A stretch of DNA of 64,000 bases from an uncultured Agathobacter sp. (GTDB lineage Bacteria > Bacillota > Clostridia > Lachnospirales > Lachnospiraceae), in NCBI GenBank assembly GCA_945910395.1, contig CAMDYX010000002.1, forward strand, positions 1-64,000. Direction: 5' to 3'. Shown piece by piece: positions 40,881-49,639 of the stretch. A model generated the notes under the pieces. It was given only the letters and a program-made list of their open reading frames with translations. It was not told where the DNA came from and made no database searches. The first letter of the stretch is position 1, and every line of letters starts with the position of its first letter. The position numbers were made by a program, and so were the translations under genes.

Positions 40881-43208
40881 TTAAAAAATCATTACCGAAA
40901 CAGAATGGGGTGGGAAGGAATACAGACAGCTTGTCTGCACTTCTGCCCTTCTGTCTGTGGTAACCACTGACATCTCCGGAGCGATGGCATCCGGCTTTTC
41001 AAAAGTGTTCTCTAAGTCTAAAGAACTGCTCTTTAATTGTATCACAGAACCCTTATCCTTGGAAACACCATGAAGCGTTATTTCGCATTGTTTCGTATCT
41101 CCGGTAAGGTTTACTGCCTTAAGAATTGTGTGTCCATTTCCCTTGTCTACGCTGGCTGCTACATACAGCTCCTCGATTTCCGGCAAATGGTCGGTGGTGC
41201 TATTGTAAAGCACACCATTTACATAGGTTTCGATTTTCCTGCCCTCTACCTTTAGCTGCAGGTCATACTCAATATCCTCCACGTGAAAAATCCGGTGGGA
41301 AATCGTTGAGGCCCTTCCGCCCCGCAGGGTACTGATATTGCAGTCCCAGTTATCCCATCCGCCAAATTCCCACAAAACAGAGGTTCCTTCGCTTTGTCTT
41401 CCGAAAAAGATCTTTAGTCCCTTTCTTCCTGAGTTTCTCTTGAATTTAAACCGCAGTGTATATGCATCGCTTTTTATCTGTCCAAGAGAAATTGTTCCAT
41501 GCTTCTCATCGAGAATAGTATCCTCAAATATCTTTTTCTCTCCTGTCGCATCATTCGAAAGTTCGATATTCCAAAGGGTTCCGGAAATCTCATTTCTTTC
41601 GATACAAAGCTCTCCGCAGATGGAAGACTCATCCAGCAAAGAAATCCGCTCCTCCATCCCCTTACAGCAGACTTCCACTTCATCAGTTCCCTGATACTCC
41701 ATGAACATTTTCTGTACGTGGTAATTCGGTGTTTTTACAATGGATGCATTGTCAAACCAGAGCATGTCCGGTTTCCAGTTTACATAATTCACATTGCACA
41801 GCATCGGTGCATAGCAGGCAAGGGCAACCGCCTTTGCTTTTTCCAGATGCGTCATGTATGCCGCTTCCACAAGGGCATTGTAAAAAGTATTTCCCCAGGA
41901 AGCGTACTCACCCAAAAATACCTTCGGCCCGTCCTCCGGGAAATCATCATAGTGATGCATATTGGCAAGAAACCATTCCGGAGATGAATAGTAATGTTCA
42001 TCCACCAAGTCCGAGCCATACTCATTTGCACAGCTCCAACCGGCTTCGTAGCCTTCTCCCACCGCAAAAGGTCCGGCAGTATTTATGATTTTGATATTGG
42101 GATATTTCTCCCTGATTGCCTTATGAAAATAAGGATATCGTTCAAAAAAGCCCTCTCCGATCTCCTCGTTTCCAATTCCGATATAGATAAGTCCGAAGGG
42201 CTTGCTATGACCAAGTTCGGCCCGGATGCTTCCCCATTTTGTAGACGGCTCTCCGTTGGCAAACTCAATCAGATCTAGGGCATCATCCACCCATTCTTTC
42301 AGTTGTTCTATGGGAACGCCTTCTCCCTTGTGGGGATTGAATCCTCCCGGAAGTACCGGAAGGGGTTTTGCTCCAATCTCTTCACAGAAGCAGAAATACT
42401 CATAATATCCAAGTCCAAGAGTTTGATTGTAGCCCCAATTATTTCTCCAGCTCGGCCGCGCCTCTATGGGCCCGATGGTTCGCTTCCACCGGTACATGGA
42501 ATTTCTGTCATGGTCATTTAGGCTTCCGTCATGGGTAAGGCACCCGCCGGGGAAGCGCATAAATTTCGGATGCATGTCCCGCAGGGCTTCTGCGAGATCT
42601 CTCCGAAGTCCGTTTCTTTTTCCAAGGAAGGTATCTGTCGGAAACAGGGAAATCATATCCAGATCACATTCTGTCTCAGTTTCAAAGGATAACCTTAGAT
42701 TTCCACAGTTGCTCTCCCCTGTTGCGGTAATTTCTGTTTCCGCAAAAGTCCAGTTTCCGGATGCTGCTTTCGTCTCAATCACAGCTACTCCCAGCACCTT
42801 TCCGGTCTCATCACAGAGGTTCGTTTCCAGCTTTACGGATTCGTTTTCCCTGCACCGGATGTACACGCAGAAGCGGTATGCTTCGTCCTTTTTAAAGTAC
42901 ATTCCCGGCAAAAAACCCACATTTTTAATAAATCCGCCCTTTTGTGACTTAATATGAAGATAATGGGAGTTGTCCGGATGAATTGGATTCTCCGTCTTAA
43001 CCTCCCATTCGACATATTCGTTCTTTTCCCATGCATACAGGCTGTGATATTCCGGCCGGTCAATAGGATCAAACTCGAAGGATCGATTCTGCACCATCTC
43101 TGCGTAGAGACCACCATCTGCCGCATGGTTAATATCTTCGAAGAAAAGTCCGTACAAATCCCCCAGAGACTTGTACGGTTTTTCACAATATATATGAATT
43201 TCCTTCAT
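40881..43208 (-). CDS. GH51 alpha-L-arabinofuranosidase
   Basis: Protein of 775 residues. GH51 barrel: SLGDLYGLFFEDINHAADGG near the N-terminus, FMRFPGGCLTHDGSLNDHDR, acid/base Glu in IYIGIGNEEIGEGFFERYPY, and nucleophile Glu in VFLGEYASWGNTFYNALVEA. A carbohydrate-binding-like insert lies at residues 85-190, and an extra concanavalin-like sandwich near 590-700 (VEGRKIETYVNGVLYNSTTD). No signal peptide. It frees arabinose from imported arabinan or RG-I pieces. Its position inside the uronate operon ties arabinose release to uronate use. Confidence 0.93.
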   Translation of the reverse strand: MKEIHIYCEKPYKSLGDLYGLFFEDINHAADGGLYAEMVQNRSFEFDPIDRPEYHSLYAWEKNEYVEWEVKTENPIHPDNSHYLHIKSQKGGFIKNVGFLPGMYFKKDEAYRFCVYIRCRENESVKLETNLCDETGKVLGVAVIETKAASGNWTFAETEITATGESNCGNLRLSFETETECDLDMISLFPTDTFLGKRNGLRRDLAEALRDMHPKFMRFPGGCLTHDGSLNDHDRNSMYRWKRTIGPIEARPSWRNNWGYNQTLGLGYYEYFCFCEEIGAKPLPVLPGGFNPHKGEGVPIEQLKEWVDDALDLIEFANGEPSTKWGSIRAELGHSKPFGLIYIGIGNEEIGEGFFERYPYFHKAIREKYPNIKIINTAGPFAVGEGYEAGWSCANEYGSDLVDEHYYSSPEWFLANMHHYDDFPEDGPKVFLGEYASWGNTFYNALVEAAYMTHLEKAKAVALACYAPMLCNVNYVNWKPDMLWFDNASIVKTPNYHVQKMFMEYQGTDEVEVCCKGMEERISLLDESSICGELCIERNEISGTLWNIELSNDATGEKKIFEDTILDEKHGTISLGQIKSDAYTLRFKFKRNSGRKGLKIFFGRQSEGTSVLWEFGGWDNWDCNISTLRGGRASTISHRIFHVEDIEYDLQLKVEGRKIETYVNGVLYNSTTDHLPEIEELYVAASVDKGNGHTILKAVNLTGDTKQCEITLHGVSKDKGSVIQLKSSSLDLENTFEKPDAIAPEMSVVTTDRRAEVQTSCLYSFPPHSVSVMIF

Positions 43209-43217
43209 ATCTCTCCC

Positions 43218-44624
43218 TTAGATGTCAAATTTAAAATAATTTACCGCATTGTTATAAGAAATATTCTTTACAATGTCTCCTAAGATTTCGAAGTCCTGTG
43301 GAAATTCTCCGTTTTCAACCCATCCGCCAATCAGGTTGCAGAGAATTCTGCGGAAGTACTCATGTCTGGTGTAGGATAAGAAGCTTCTGGAATCTGTAAG
43401 CATTCCCACAAATCCGGATAAGTTTCCGAGGTTTGCTAAGGAAATCATCTGATCCTGCATTCCGGTCTTGTGATCGTTGAACCACCAAGCGGAGCCCTGC
43501 TGAATCTTGGCAACTGCCGTAGAATCCTGGAAGCATCCAAGGATGGTTCCGATTGCCTGATTATCGTTTGGATTTAAGCTGTAAAGAATTGTTCTCGGAA
43601 GGCCGCCTGCTTCATTCATGGCATTTAAGAAATCTGCCATCTGCATGGATGGTGCATAGTTGTTGATGCAGTCATATCCTGTATCCGGTCCAAGCCTGTT
43701 GTACATGGTGGTATTGTTATCGCGCTTGCAGCCATAGTGTAGCTGCATAGCCCAGTCACGCTTTGTGTACTCGCTTCCTACAAACATCATAAATGCCGTC
43801 TTAAACTTCAGCTCCTCATCCCTTGTAATGGTTCCGCCGGAAAGTCTCTTGGCAAAAATTGATTCAATCTCAACCTCATCGGCCGGAGCATACATGACAT
43901 ACTCTAATGCGTGATCGGATACTGAGCAGCCCATGGAAGCAAAGAAATCCATGCGGTTGGAAAGAGCTTTCTTTAAATCTTCAAAATTCTTGATTTCAAC
44001 ACCGCTTACTGCAGAAAGCTTATTCAGATAATCGATATATTCCGGCTTCTCGATATTCATTGCCTTATCCGGTCTCCATGCCGGAAGAACCTTAACATCA
44101 AAGCTTGCATCCTCAGCAATCATCTTATGCCACTCAAGGGAATCGATGGGATCGTCTGTGGTACAGATCAGCGTTACATTGGACTGCTTGATAATATTTC
44201 GAACACTCATTGACGGCTCTGCCAGCTTTTTGTTGCAAAGCTCCCATACTTCCTCTGCGGTCTTTGCGGAAAGTGCACCATGATATCCAAAGTATCTCTG
44301 GAGCTCTAAGTGTGACCAATGGTAAAGCGGATTTCCGATTGCTTTTCCCACACACTCTGCCCACTTCATAAATTTTTCCTTATCAGAGGCTCCCCCTGTG
44401 ATATAGTACTCATCTACTCCACAGGAACGCATAAATCTCCACTTATAGTGGTCTCCCCCAAGCCATACCTGGGTAATGTTCTCAAACTGTCTGTCCTCAG
44501 CGATTTCCCGGGGATTGATATGACAGTGATAATCCAGTACCGGCATTTTTTCTGCGTATTCATGATACAATGTCTTCGCAGTTTCCGTTGAAAGTAAAAA
44601 ATCCTGATCCATAAATGCTTTCAT
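43218..44624 (-). CDS. uxaC: Uronate (glucuronate/galacturonate) isomerase
   Basis: Amidohydrolase-fold isomerase of 468 residues, normal for UxaC. LDYHCHINPREIAEDRQFEN carries the metal His pair; WQLHYGCKRDN-like WAMQLHYGCKRDNNT and DTGYDCINNYAP are also diagnostic. It turns D-galacturonate into tagaturonate or D-glucuronate into fructuronate. It overlaps the upstream DUF624 gene by 4 bp. Confidence 0.96.
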   Translation of the reverse strand: MKAFMDQDFLLSTETAKTLYHEYAEKMPVLDYHCHINPREIAEDRQFENITQVWLGGDHYKWRFMRSCGVDEYYITGGASDKEKFMKWAECVGKAIGNPLYHWSHLELQRYFGYHGALSAKTAEEVWELCNKKLAEPSMSVRNIIKQSNVTLICTTDDPIDSLEWHKMIAEDASFDVKVLPAWRPDKAMNIEKPEYIDYLNKLSAVSGVEIKNFEDLKKALSNRMDFFASMGCSVSDHALEYVMYAPADEVEIESIFAKRLSGGTITRDEELKFKTAFMMFVGSEYTKRDWAMQLHYGCKRDNNTTMYNRLGPDTGYDCINNYAPSMQMADFLNAMNEAGGLPRTILYSLNPNDNQAIGTILGCFQDSTAVAKIQQGSAWWFNDHKTGMQDQMISLANLGNLSGFVGMLTDSRSFLSYTRHEYFRRILCNLIGGWVENGEFPQDFEILGDIVKNISYNNAVNYFKFDI

Positions 44625-45304
44625 CTTCTATTCTCCTTTTCCTCTGTTATTTCTGATTCCTGTTCCTCTTGTTCTCTTTGTGTCTCAGACTGCTTTTCCT
44701 CAAAATCCGCAAAGGTCTTATTATATAAGAAGACACATACATATGCAGGAAGCGAGAAGCCAAAAAGGAAGTTAACCAGAATAAAGTTCGGTACAAAAAA
44801 AGCTGCCACCCATGGTGCTATCGTGACAGCCACCATCAGAATGGATTTAAAAAATGCGTAAAACGCCATTGCAAGTGCATTTTTCAGTGCACGCTTTATC
44901 GTTGTCTCATAGCGTGAAATAATCGGAAAGACATAAACCACACATAGACATAACGTAAAAAACAGAGCATAGATTGCAAGCTTATAATAGGCTGCAAATT
45001 CTAACCCCTTTTCCATAAAGATATAAATATCGATTCCGAGGATTCCCCCTACCAGAAGAATACCAAGCCAGATGATCGTTGCCTGTTTAAAATTCTTACC
45101 GAATTCTTTAAAAAAATCCTTAACAATATATCCCTCGTCATTCGTCCTCATTTTAAAAAGCTGCTTATGCATTGCCGTATAGGCAGCGCCAATCGTAAAA
45201 ATCGGTAGCGAGCAGATGACCGTTAACACGTTTAAAACCAAAAGATTCGCTATGATATCAAGAGCCCGCATAAACGGGCTCTCAAAATTTAAACCTTTAC
45301 TCAT
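44621..45304 (-). CDS. DUF624 (YesL-type) membrane protein, second copy
   Basis: Membrane protein of 227 residues, clearly paralogous to the copy at 38376 (both open with ESPFMR near residue 8 and share LPIFT-GAA, NFKQ and GFSLPAYVCVFLYN). It ends with a very acidic tail (EKQSETQREQEEQESEITEE) missing from the other copy. It overlaps uxaC and uxaA by 4 bp each (ATGA), so translation is coupled to both. Function unknown; a regulatory or transport-linked membrane role is possible. Confidence 0.85.
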   Translation of the reverse strand: MSKGLNFESPFMRALDIIANLLVLNVLTVICSLPIFTIGAAYTAMHKQLFKMRTNDEGYIVKDFFKEFGKNFKQATIIWLGILLVGGILGIDIYIFMEKGLEFAAYYKLAIYALFFTLCLCVVYVFPIISRYETTIKRALKNALAMAFYAFFKSILMVAVTIAPWVAAFFVPNFILVNFLFGFSLPAYVCVFLYNKTFADFEEKQSETQREQEEQESEITEEKENRR

Positions 45305-46791
45305 AGAGTAACACCCTTCTTGAAAATTGCCATATCATGGAAGCCTGCCCGCTCGCTGGCTACCTTTTCGCCGGAAGCCACAGCCACAACATAGTCGAAC
45401 AGCTTCTGGGCCGTTTCATTCATTTCCCGGTCTTCCACCAGCACTCCGGCATTGAAATCAATCCAGTTGTTTTTCTTGCCTGCTAGGGTACTGTTGCTTG
45501 AAATCTTCACGGTAGGAACCGGTGAAGCAAATGGTGTTCCCCGTCCTGTGGTAAACAACACAATGTGCGCTCCACTTGCTGCAAGTGCTGTGGAAGCCAC
45601 AAGGTCATTTCCCGGTGCACTTAAGAGATTCAGTCCCGGTGTCTTCACACGCTGTCCATAGGAAAGCACGCCCTTTACGGCAGAGCTTCCGGACTTCTGT
45701 GTACATCCTAAGGACTTATCCTCCAAAGTGGAAATTCCACCCTTTTTATTTCCCGGAGAAGGATTCTCGTAAATGGTCTGATTATTATCTTTAAAATACT
45801 GCTTGAAATCATTGATCAGCTTTACGATTTCCTCAAACAGCTCTTCGTTCTCACATCTGTTCATAAGGAGTGTTTCCGCTCCGAACATTTCCGGTACCTC
45901 GGTAAGAATCGTGGTGCCACCCTTGCTGATTAAAAGATCCGAGAATTTTCCAACCAGCGGATTTGCCGTAATTCCTGAAAATCCATCGCTTCCGCCACAC
46001 TTCATTCCGATGATCAGCTTTGAAACGCTGATGGGCTCACGCTTAAAGGTGGCTGCATAGGAAATCAGCTCATCCAGGATTGGTTCTGCTGCCGCCATCT
46101 CATCCTCTACCTCCTGGCAGATCAGGAATTTGACACGTTTTTCATCATAATCACCGATGTACGGTTTTAATACATCAATATTGCTGTTCTCACATCCAAG
46201 TCCCAGCACAAGTACTCCGGCAGCATTTGGATGATTGATCAGATCACTTAAGATTGCTCTTGTATTTTCCTGATCGTCCCCCATCTGGGAGCAGCCATAG
46301 GGATGAGGGAAAGCGATTACTTCTTCTACCCGTTCCCTTGTGGTCTCATCCATTACGGATAATCGTTCATTTGCAGCCTTTGCCATTGCAGTTGCAATAT
46401 TATTCACACATCCGACGGTAGGAACGATCCAGATTTCATTTCTTACACCGACTTTTCCATCCGGGCGGTTATATCCCATGAAGGTCACATCCTCGGTGGT
46501 CTCCTTCGGTGTCTCAACCGGATCATAGGTATATTCCAAAAGGTCGCCAAGGGCGGTCTTTACATTATGAGTGTGAATCCAGGAGCCTGCGGCGATAGCT
46601 TCCTTCGCGTTTCCGATACGGAAGCCGTATTTTACGACCTCGCCCCCTTCCGGAATATCCTTGATTGCCATTTTATGTCCGGCAGGAATGTCGCAAAGGG
46701 CTTTTACGCCCTCCACAACAGTACCTTCTTTTATTTCCTGTAATGCAACGATTACATTATCATTTTCATGAATCTTAATGTGATCCTTCAT
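45301..46791 (-). CDS. uxaA: Altronate dehydratase
   Basis: Protein of 496 residues with N-terminal SAF domain (residues 1-90) and the UxaA body: TVGCVNNIATAMAKAANERL, FPHPYGCSQMGDDQENTRAI, GMKCGGSDGFSGITANPLVG, and SAPGNDLVASTALAASGAHI. It dehydrates D-altronate to 2-keto-3-deoxygluconate, feeding KdgK. SD AAAGGAGAG. The gap to uxaB is 25 bp. Confidence 0.96.
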   Translation of the reverse strand: MKDHIKIHENDNVIVALQEIKEGTVVEGVKALCDIPAGHKMAIKDIPEGGEVVKYGFRIGNAKEAIAAGSWIHTHNVKTALGDLLEYTYDPVETPKETTEDVTFMGYNRPDGKVGVRNEIWIVPTVGCVNNIATAMAKAANERLSVMDETTRERVEEVIAFPHPYGCSQMGDDQENTRAILSDLINHPNAAGVLVLGLGCENSNIDVLKPYIGDYDEKRVKFLICQEVEDEMAAAEPILDELISYAATFKREPISVSKLIIGMKCGGSDGFSGITANPLVGKFSDLLISKGGTTILTEVPEMFGAETLLMNRCENEELFEEIVKLINDFKQYFKDNNQTIYENPSPGNKKGGISTLEDKSLGCTQKSGSSAVKGVLSYGQRVKTPGLNLLSAPGNDLVASTALAASGAHIVLFTTGRGTPFASPVPTVKISSNSTLAGKKNNWIDFNAGVLVEDREMNETAQKLFDYVVAVASGEKVASERAGFHDMAIFKKGVTL

Positions 46792-46816
46792 ATCGCTCTC
46801 CTTTATTTCAAGACGA

Positions 46817-48280
46817 TTAGTTGAAAGTCTTCTCCATAGCCTTTCTCATTCCAAGCTCTCTGATGTCAGCAAGATATCCTGCCACAGCGTCCAGAACGCC
46901 ATCAATAGCGGTAAGATCCTGTCCCCAGAAATCTATATTGGAAAGTACAGCCTTTGCGTATTCTGCAGCCGGCTTTCCGCTGTTTGCTGCGCAAAACTCC
47001 AATACGAACATATCATCTAAAATGTTGTATTCCTGCTCTCCTCTGTGTCCGATCAAAGCCTTGTCTCGAATCTCTGAGCCGGTATAGAATGCCAGAAGCG
47101 CTGCCAGAGAGAAGGTAAGGTGAGTCGGAAGCTTTCCTTCGTTCTTAATGTAATCTAAAAAGCTTGGCATACATCTTGCTCTCCATTTGGAAACAGAGTT
47201 TAAGGAGATGGACAGATGTGCATGCTTTACATACGGATTGTTAAATCTTGTAAGTACTGCCTCAGCGAAATCCAAAAGATCCTGCTTTGGAAGGGTAAGT
47301 GTAGGAATTACCTCATCGAAAAGAGTTCCCTTAATGAAGTTAAGGATCAGTTCATCCTGCATAGACTCCAATACAATGTCATTTCCGCAAAGGTAAGAAG
47401 CAAGTACGAAAGAGGTATGTGCACCGTTTAAGATACGAACCTTTCTCTGCTTGTATGGCTTCTGGTTGTCTGTAAAGATTACCGGAAGACCTGCCTTTGG
47501 AAGAGGAAGCTCATCGCTGATATCCTTAGGGCTCTCAATTACCCAGAGAGCAAACGGTTCTCCTGTTACAATCAGGTTATCCTGATATCCGAATTCTTTG
47601 CAAAGCTGTTCTGCCTCATCTCTTGGATATCCGGTTACAATACGGTCAACAAGTGTGGAGGTAAATACGCAGGCCTCATTGATCCAATCAACGAACTCTT
47701 TTTCAAGGCCCCAGTTTTCTACCTGCTTTAACACGCATTCCTTTAAGTGAATACCATTATCATCAATAAGCTCTACCGGAAGCATAACAAGTCCTTTATC
47801 CATTGCCCCGTTGAAGTGCTTATATCTCTCATATAAAAACTTGGTAAGCTTTCCCGGATATGACTTTGGAGGAGTCATTTCCAGACGGTCGGATGCGTCA
47901 TATACGATTCCTGCCTCGGTTGTATTTGATACGATAAAACGAAGGGTATCTAACTTCGCATAGCTTGCGTACTTCTCATATTCTTCATGTGCTGCAACAA
48001 CATCCGTAACACTTGTCACGATACGGTTAATGCGCTTCGCTTCTCCATCCACGATTCCGCGAAGCTGTACGGTGTACTGGCACTCCTGCTTATGGAAAAG
48101 ATCTAAAGAACCAAATTCGATGGGCTTTACCAATACAATATCTCCGTCGAACTCTCCGGATTCATTTGCGATATCGATCATGTAATCCACAAATGCGCGA
48201 AGGAAATTACCCTCACCGAACTGTAATACCCGAATCGGTCTTTCTACTTTGTTTGTCTTTGCCTTGCTTAATAATTCCAT
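46817..48280 (-). CDS. uxaB: Tagaturonate reductase (altronate oxidoreductase)
   Basis: Mannitol-dehydrogenase-family enzyme of 487 residues: VLQFGEGNFLRAFVDYMIDI (cofactor site), VDRIVTGYPRDEAEQL, KVRILNGAHTSFVLASYLCG (catalytic Lys/Asn/His region). It reduces D-tagaturonate to D-altronate. The ORF-track start 48316 is replaced by ATG 48280, which has AGGGCGGG ahead. First gene of the 11-gene uronate operon; a palindromic operator lies about 55-75 bp upstream. Confidence 0.95.
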   Translation of the reverse strand: MELLSKAKTNKVERPIRVLQFGEGNFLRAFVDYMIDIANESGEFDGDIVLVKPIEFGSLDLFHKQECQYTVQLRGIVDGEAKRINRIVTSVTDVVAAHEEYEKYASYAKLDTLRFIVSNTTEAGIVYDASDRLEMTPPKSYPGKLTKFLYERYKHFNGAMDKGLVMLPVELIDDNGIHLKECVLKQVENWGLEKEFVDWINEACVFTSTLVDRIVTGYPRDEAEQLCKEFGYQDNLIVTGEPFALWVIESPKDISDELPLPKAGLPVIFTDNQKPYKQRKVRILNGAHTSFVLASYLCGNDIVLESMQDELILNFIKGTLFDEVIPTLTLPKQDLLDFAEAVLTRFNNPYVKHAHLSISLNSVSKWRARCMPSFLDYIKNEGKLPTHLTFSLAALLAFYTGSEIRDKALIGHRGEQEYNILDDMFVLEFCAANSGKPAAEYAKAVLSNIDFWGQDLTAIDGVLDAVAGYLADIRELGMRKAMEKTFN

Positions 48281-48332
48281 GTTTCCCGCCCTTTCTCTTG
48301 TTAAAAATATTTTCAATTCCGGTTCACTCCCC

Positions 48333-48356
48333 GAAAATGTAAGCGTTTACATTTTC
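48333..48356 (-). promoter_or_regulatory. Palindromic LacI/cre-type operator of the uxa operon
   Basis: GAAAATGTAAGCGTTTACATTTTC is a near-perfect palindrome. Its core, ATGTAAGCGTTTACA, fits both a LacI-family operator and the CcpA cre consensus. It lies just downstream of a candidate uxaB promoter (-35 TTGACT, complement at 48381-48386). Binding there would block the uxa operon. Confidence 0.85.
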
Positions 48357-48486
48357 TATTTTTGCACCTTTTTCAAGATAAGTCAACTCAAATTATCCTT
48401 AACCCATATTTTCTATCTTTTACCCATATTTTAGCATGCTTTTTTGTATATTTCCACTAATATTTTATATTAGCCATTTTGGCTCA

Positions 48487-48515
48487 TTGCATTTTTCTCG
48501 TCTAAATTGTATAAT
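48487..48515 (+). promoter_or_regulatory. Promoter of the LacI regulator gene
   Basis: TTGCAT (48487-48492), a 17-bp spacer and TATAAT (48510-48515). Expected transcription start is near 48522. Confidence 0.75.
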
Positions 48516-48528
48516 GGCTTTGGATTCA

Positions 48529-48544
48529 ATGTAACTGTTTACAT
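48529..48544 (+). promoter_or_regulatory. Second operator, in the LacI leader
   Basis: ATGTAACTGTTTACAT repeats the uxa operator with the central CG replaced. It sits just past the likely transcription start of the regulator gene, pointing to autoregulation. The lost CG centre suggests weaker binding or that only the first site is a cre. Confidence 0.75.
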
Positions 48545-48586
48545 TTCCAGAAACGCTTGATTTTACAATGTTTAGGAGTTATAAAA

Positions 48587-49603
48587 ATGCCACTTACAAT
48601 TTACGACATCTCAAAAAAGGCAAATGTCTCCATTGCAACGGTTTCCCGTGTTCTAAACGGAAGTGACAATGTCCGGGAATCCACAAGAAAAAAAGTAATG
48701 GACATTATCGAAAAGTATGACTATACTCCAAATGCTTCCGCAAGAGCCATGTCCCTAAGGTCCTTAAAGACCATCGGTATTCTTTGTGCAGATTCTTCCG
48801 ACATCTTTTTGGCAAAAGCAGTGTACTACCTGCAGCAGGAGCTTCAGGCCCGGGGTTATGAATCCTTGTTATGCTGTACCGGATATAATCTGGATTTAAA
48901 GCAGAATTACGTGAACCTGATTCTTTCGAAAAAAGTGGACGGGCTGATTCTGGTTGGTTCAAATTTCATCGGAACTACCGAAGAGGAAAACCAGTACATT
49001 ATCGACGGCTCCGCACAGGTTCCGGTCATGGTTTTAAATGCTTCCTTTGATTATCCAAATGTATACAGCACCTTATGCGATGATTCTTCTTCCATGCTAG
49101 AGGCCACCATCGAGATGGTGGAGTCCGGAATTTCCGATATCCTGTATCTGTACAATTCGGATTCCTATAGCGGAAAGAAAAAGTTAAGCGGATTTGAGAT
49201 GGCAATGAAGAGTAAGCATATTGCAAACTATGAAAATCTCATCGTCCGCATCGACTCTTCCCTTACCCAGATCGAAGATATCGCAAGCCACATAGAAGAA
49301 TTTGCAAAAGCAGGGCATACCTTCCATGGTGTGATTGCCGCCGACGATACCCTTGCCATTGCAGCAATCAAATATGCCCAGCGCAACGGTCGCAGCGTTC
49401 CGGATGATTTATCTGTCATTGGATACAACAATTCCATCCTGACCAGCTGCTGTACCCCGGAGCTTACTTCCATCGACAATCATCTTGAAACCCAGACCAC
49501 CCAGCTGGTAAAAACACTGATCGGAGTCCTCTCCGGTGAGGAAATGCCAAAGAAATCCATTTTCTCAGGAAAGCTTGTAAAAAGAGGAACTACCAATTTT
49601 TAA
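48587..49603 (+). CDS. LacI family transcriptional regulator of uronate use
   Basis: Regulator of 338 residues. N-terminal HTH: TIYDISKKANVSIATVSRVL. Periplasmic-binding-like sensor follows (LKTIGILCADSSDIFLAKAV; VDGLILVGSNFIG; GVIAADDTLAIAAIKYAQ). ATG 48587 with TTAGGAG is preferred over the ORF-track start 48557. Divergent from uxaB with two palindromes between, so it most likely represses the uxa/kdu operon and itself. The ligand is probably a uronate or a KDG-pathway intermediate. Confidence 0.92.
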   Translation: MPLTIYDISKKANVSIATVSRVLNGSDNVRESTRKKVMDIIEKYDYTPNASARAMSLRSLKTIGILCADSSDIFLAKAVYYLQQELQARGYESLLCCTGYNLDLKQNYVNLILSKKVDGLILVGSNFIGTTEEENQYIIDGSAQVPVMVLNASFDYPNVYSTLCDDSSSMLEATIEMVESGISDILYLYNSDSYSGKKKLSGFEMAMKSKHIANYENLIVRIDSSLTQIEDIASHIEEFAKAGHTFHGVIAADDTLAIAAIKYAQRNGRSVPDDLSVIGYNNSILTSCCTPELTSIDNHLETQTTQLVKTLIGVLSGEEMPKKSIFSGKLVKRGTTNF

Positions 49604-49615
49604 AACACAAAAAAT

Positions 49616-49639
49616 AGAGCAGGCCTAAAAGCCTGCTCT
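49616..49639 (-). terminator. Terminator of the GH105 transcript, stem overlaps its stop codon
   Basis: On the minus strand AGAGCAGGC, a TTTTAG loop and GCCTGCTCT are followed by ATTTTTTGTGTTTT. The loop contains the TAG stop codon of the GH105 gene, so the terminator begins inside the coding region. It can also end the convergent LacI transcript. Confidence 0.85.
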
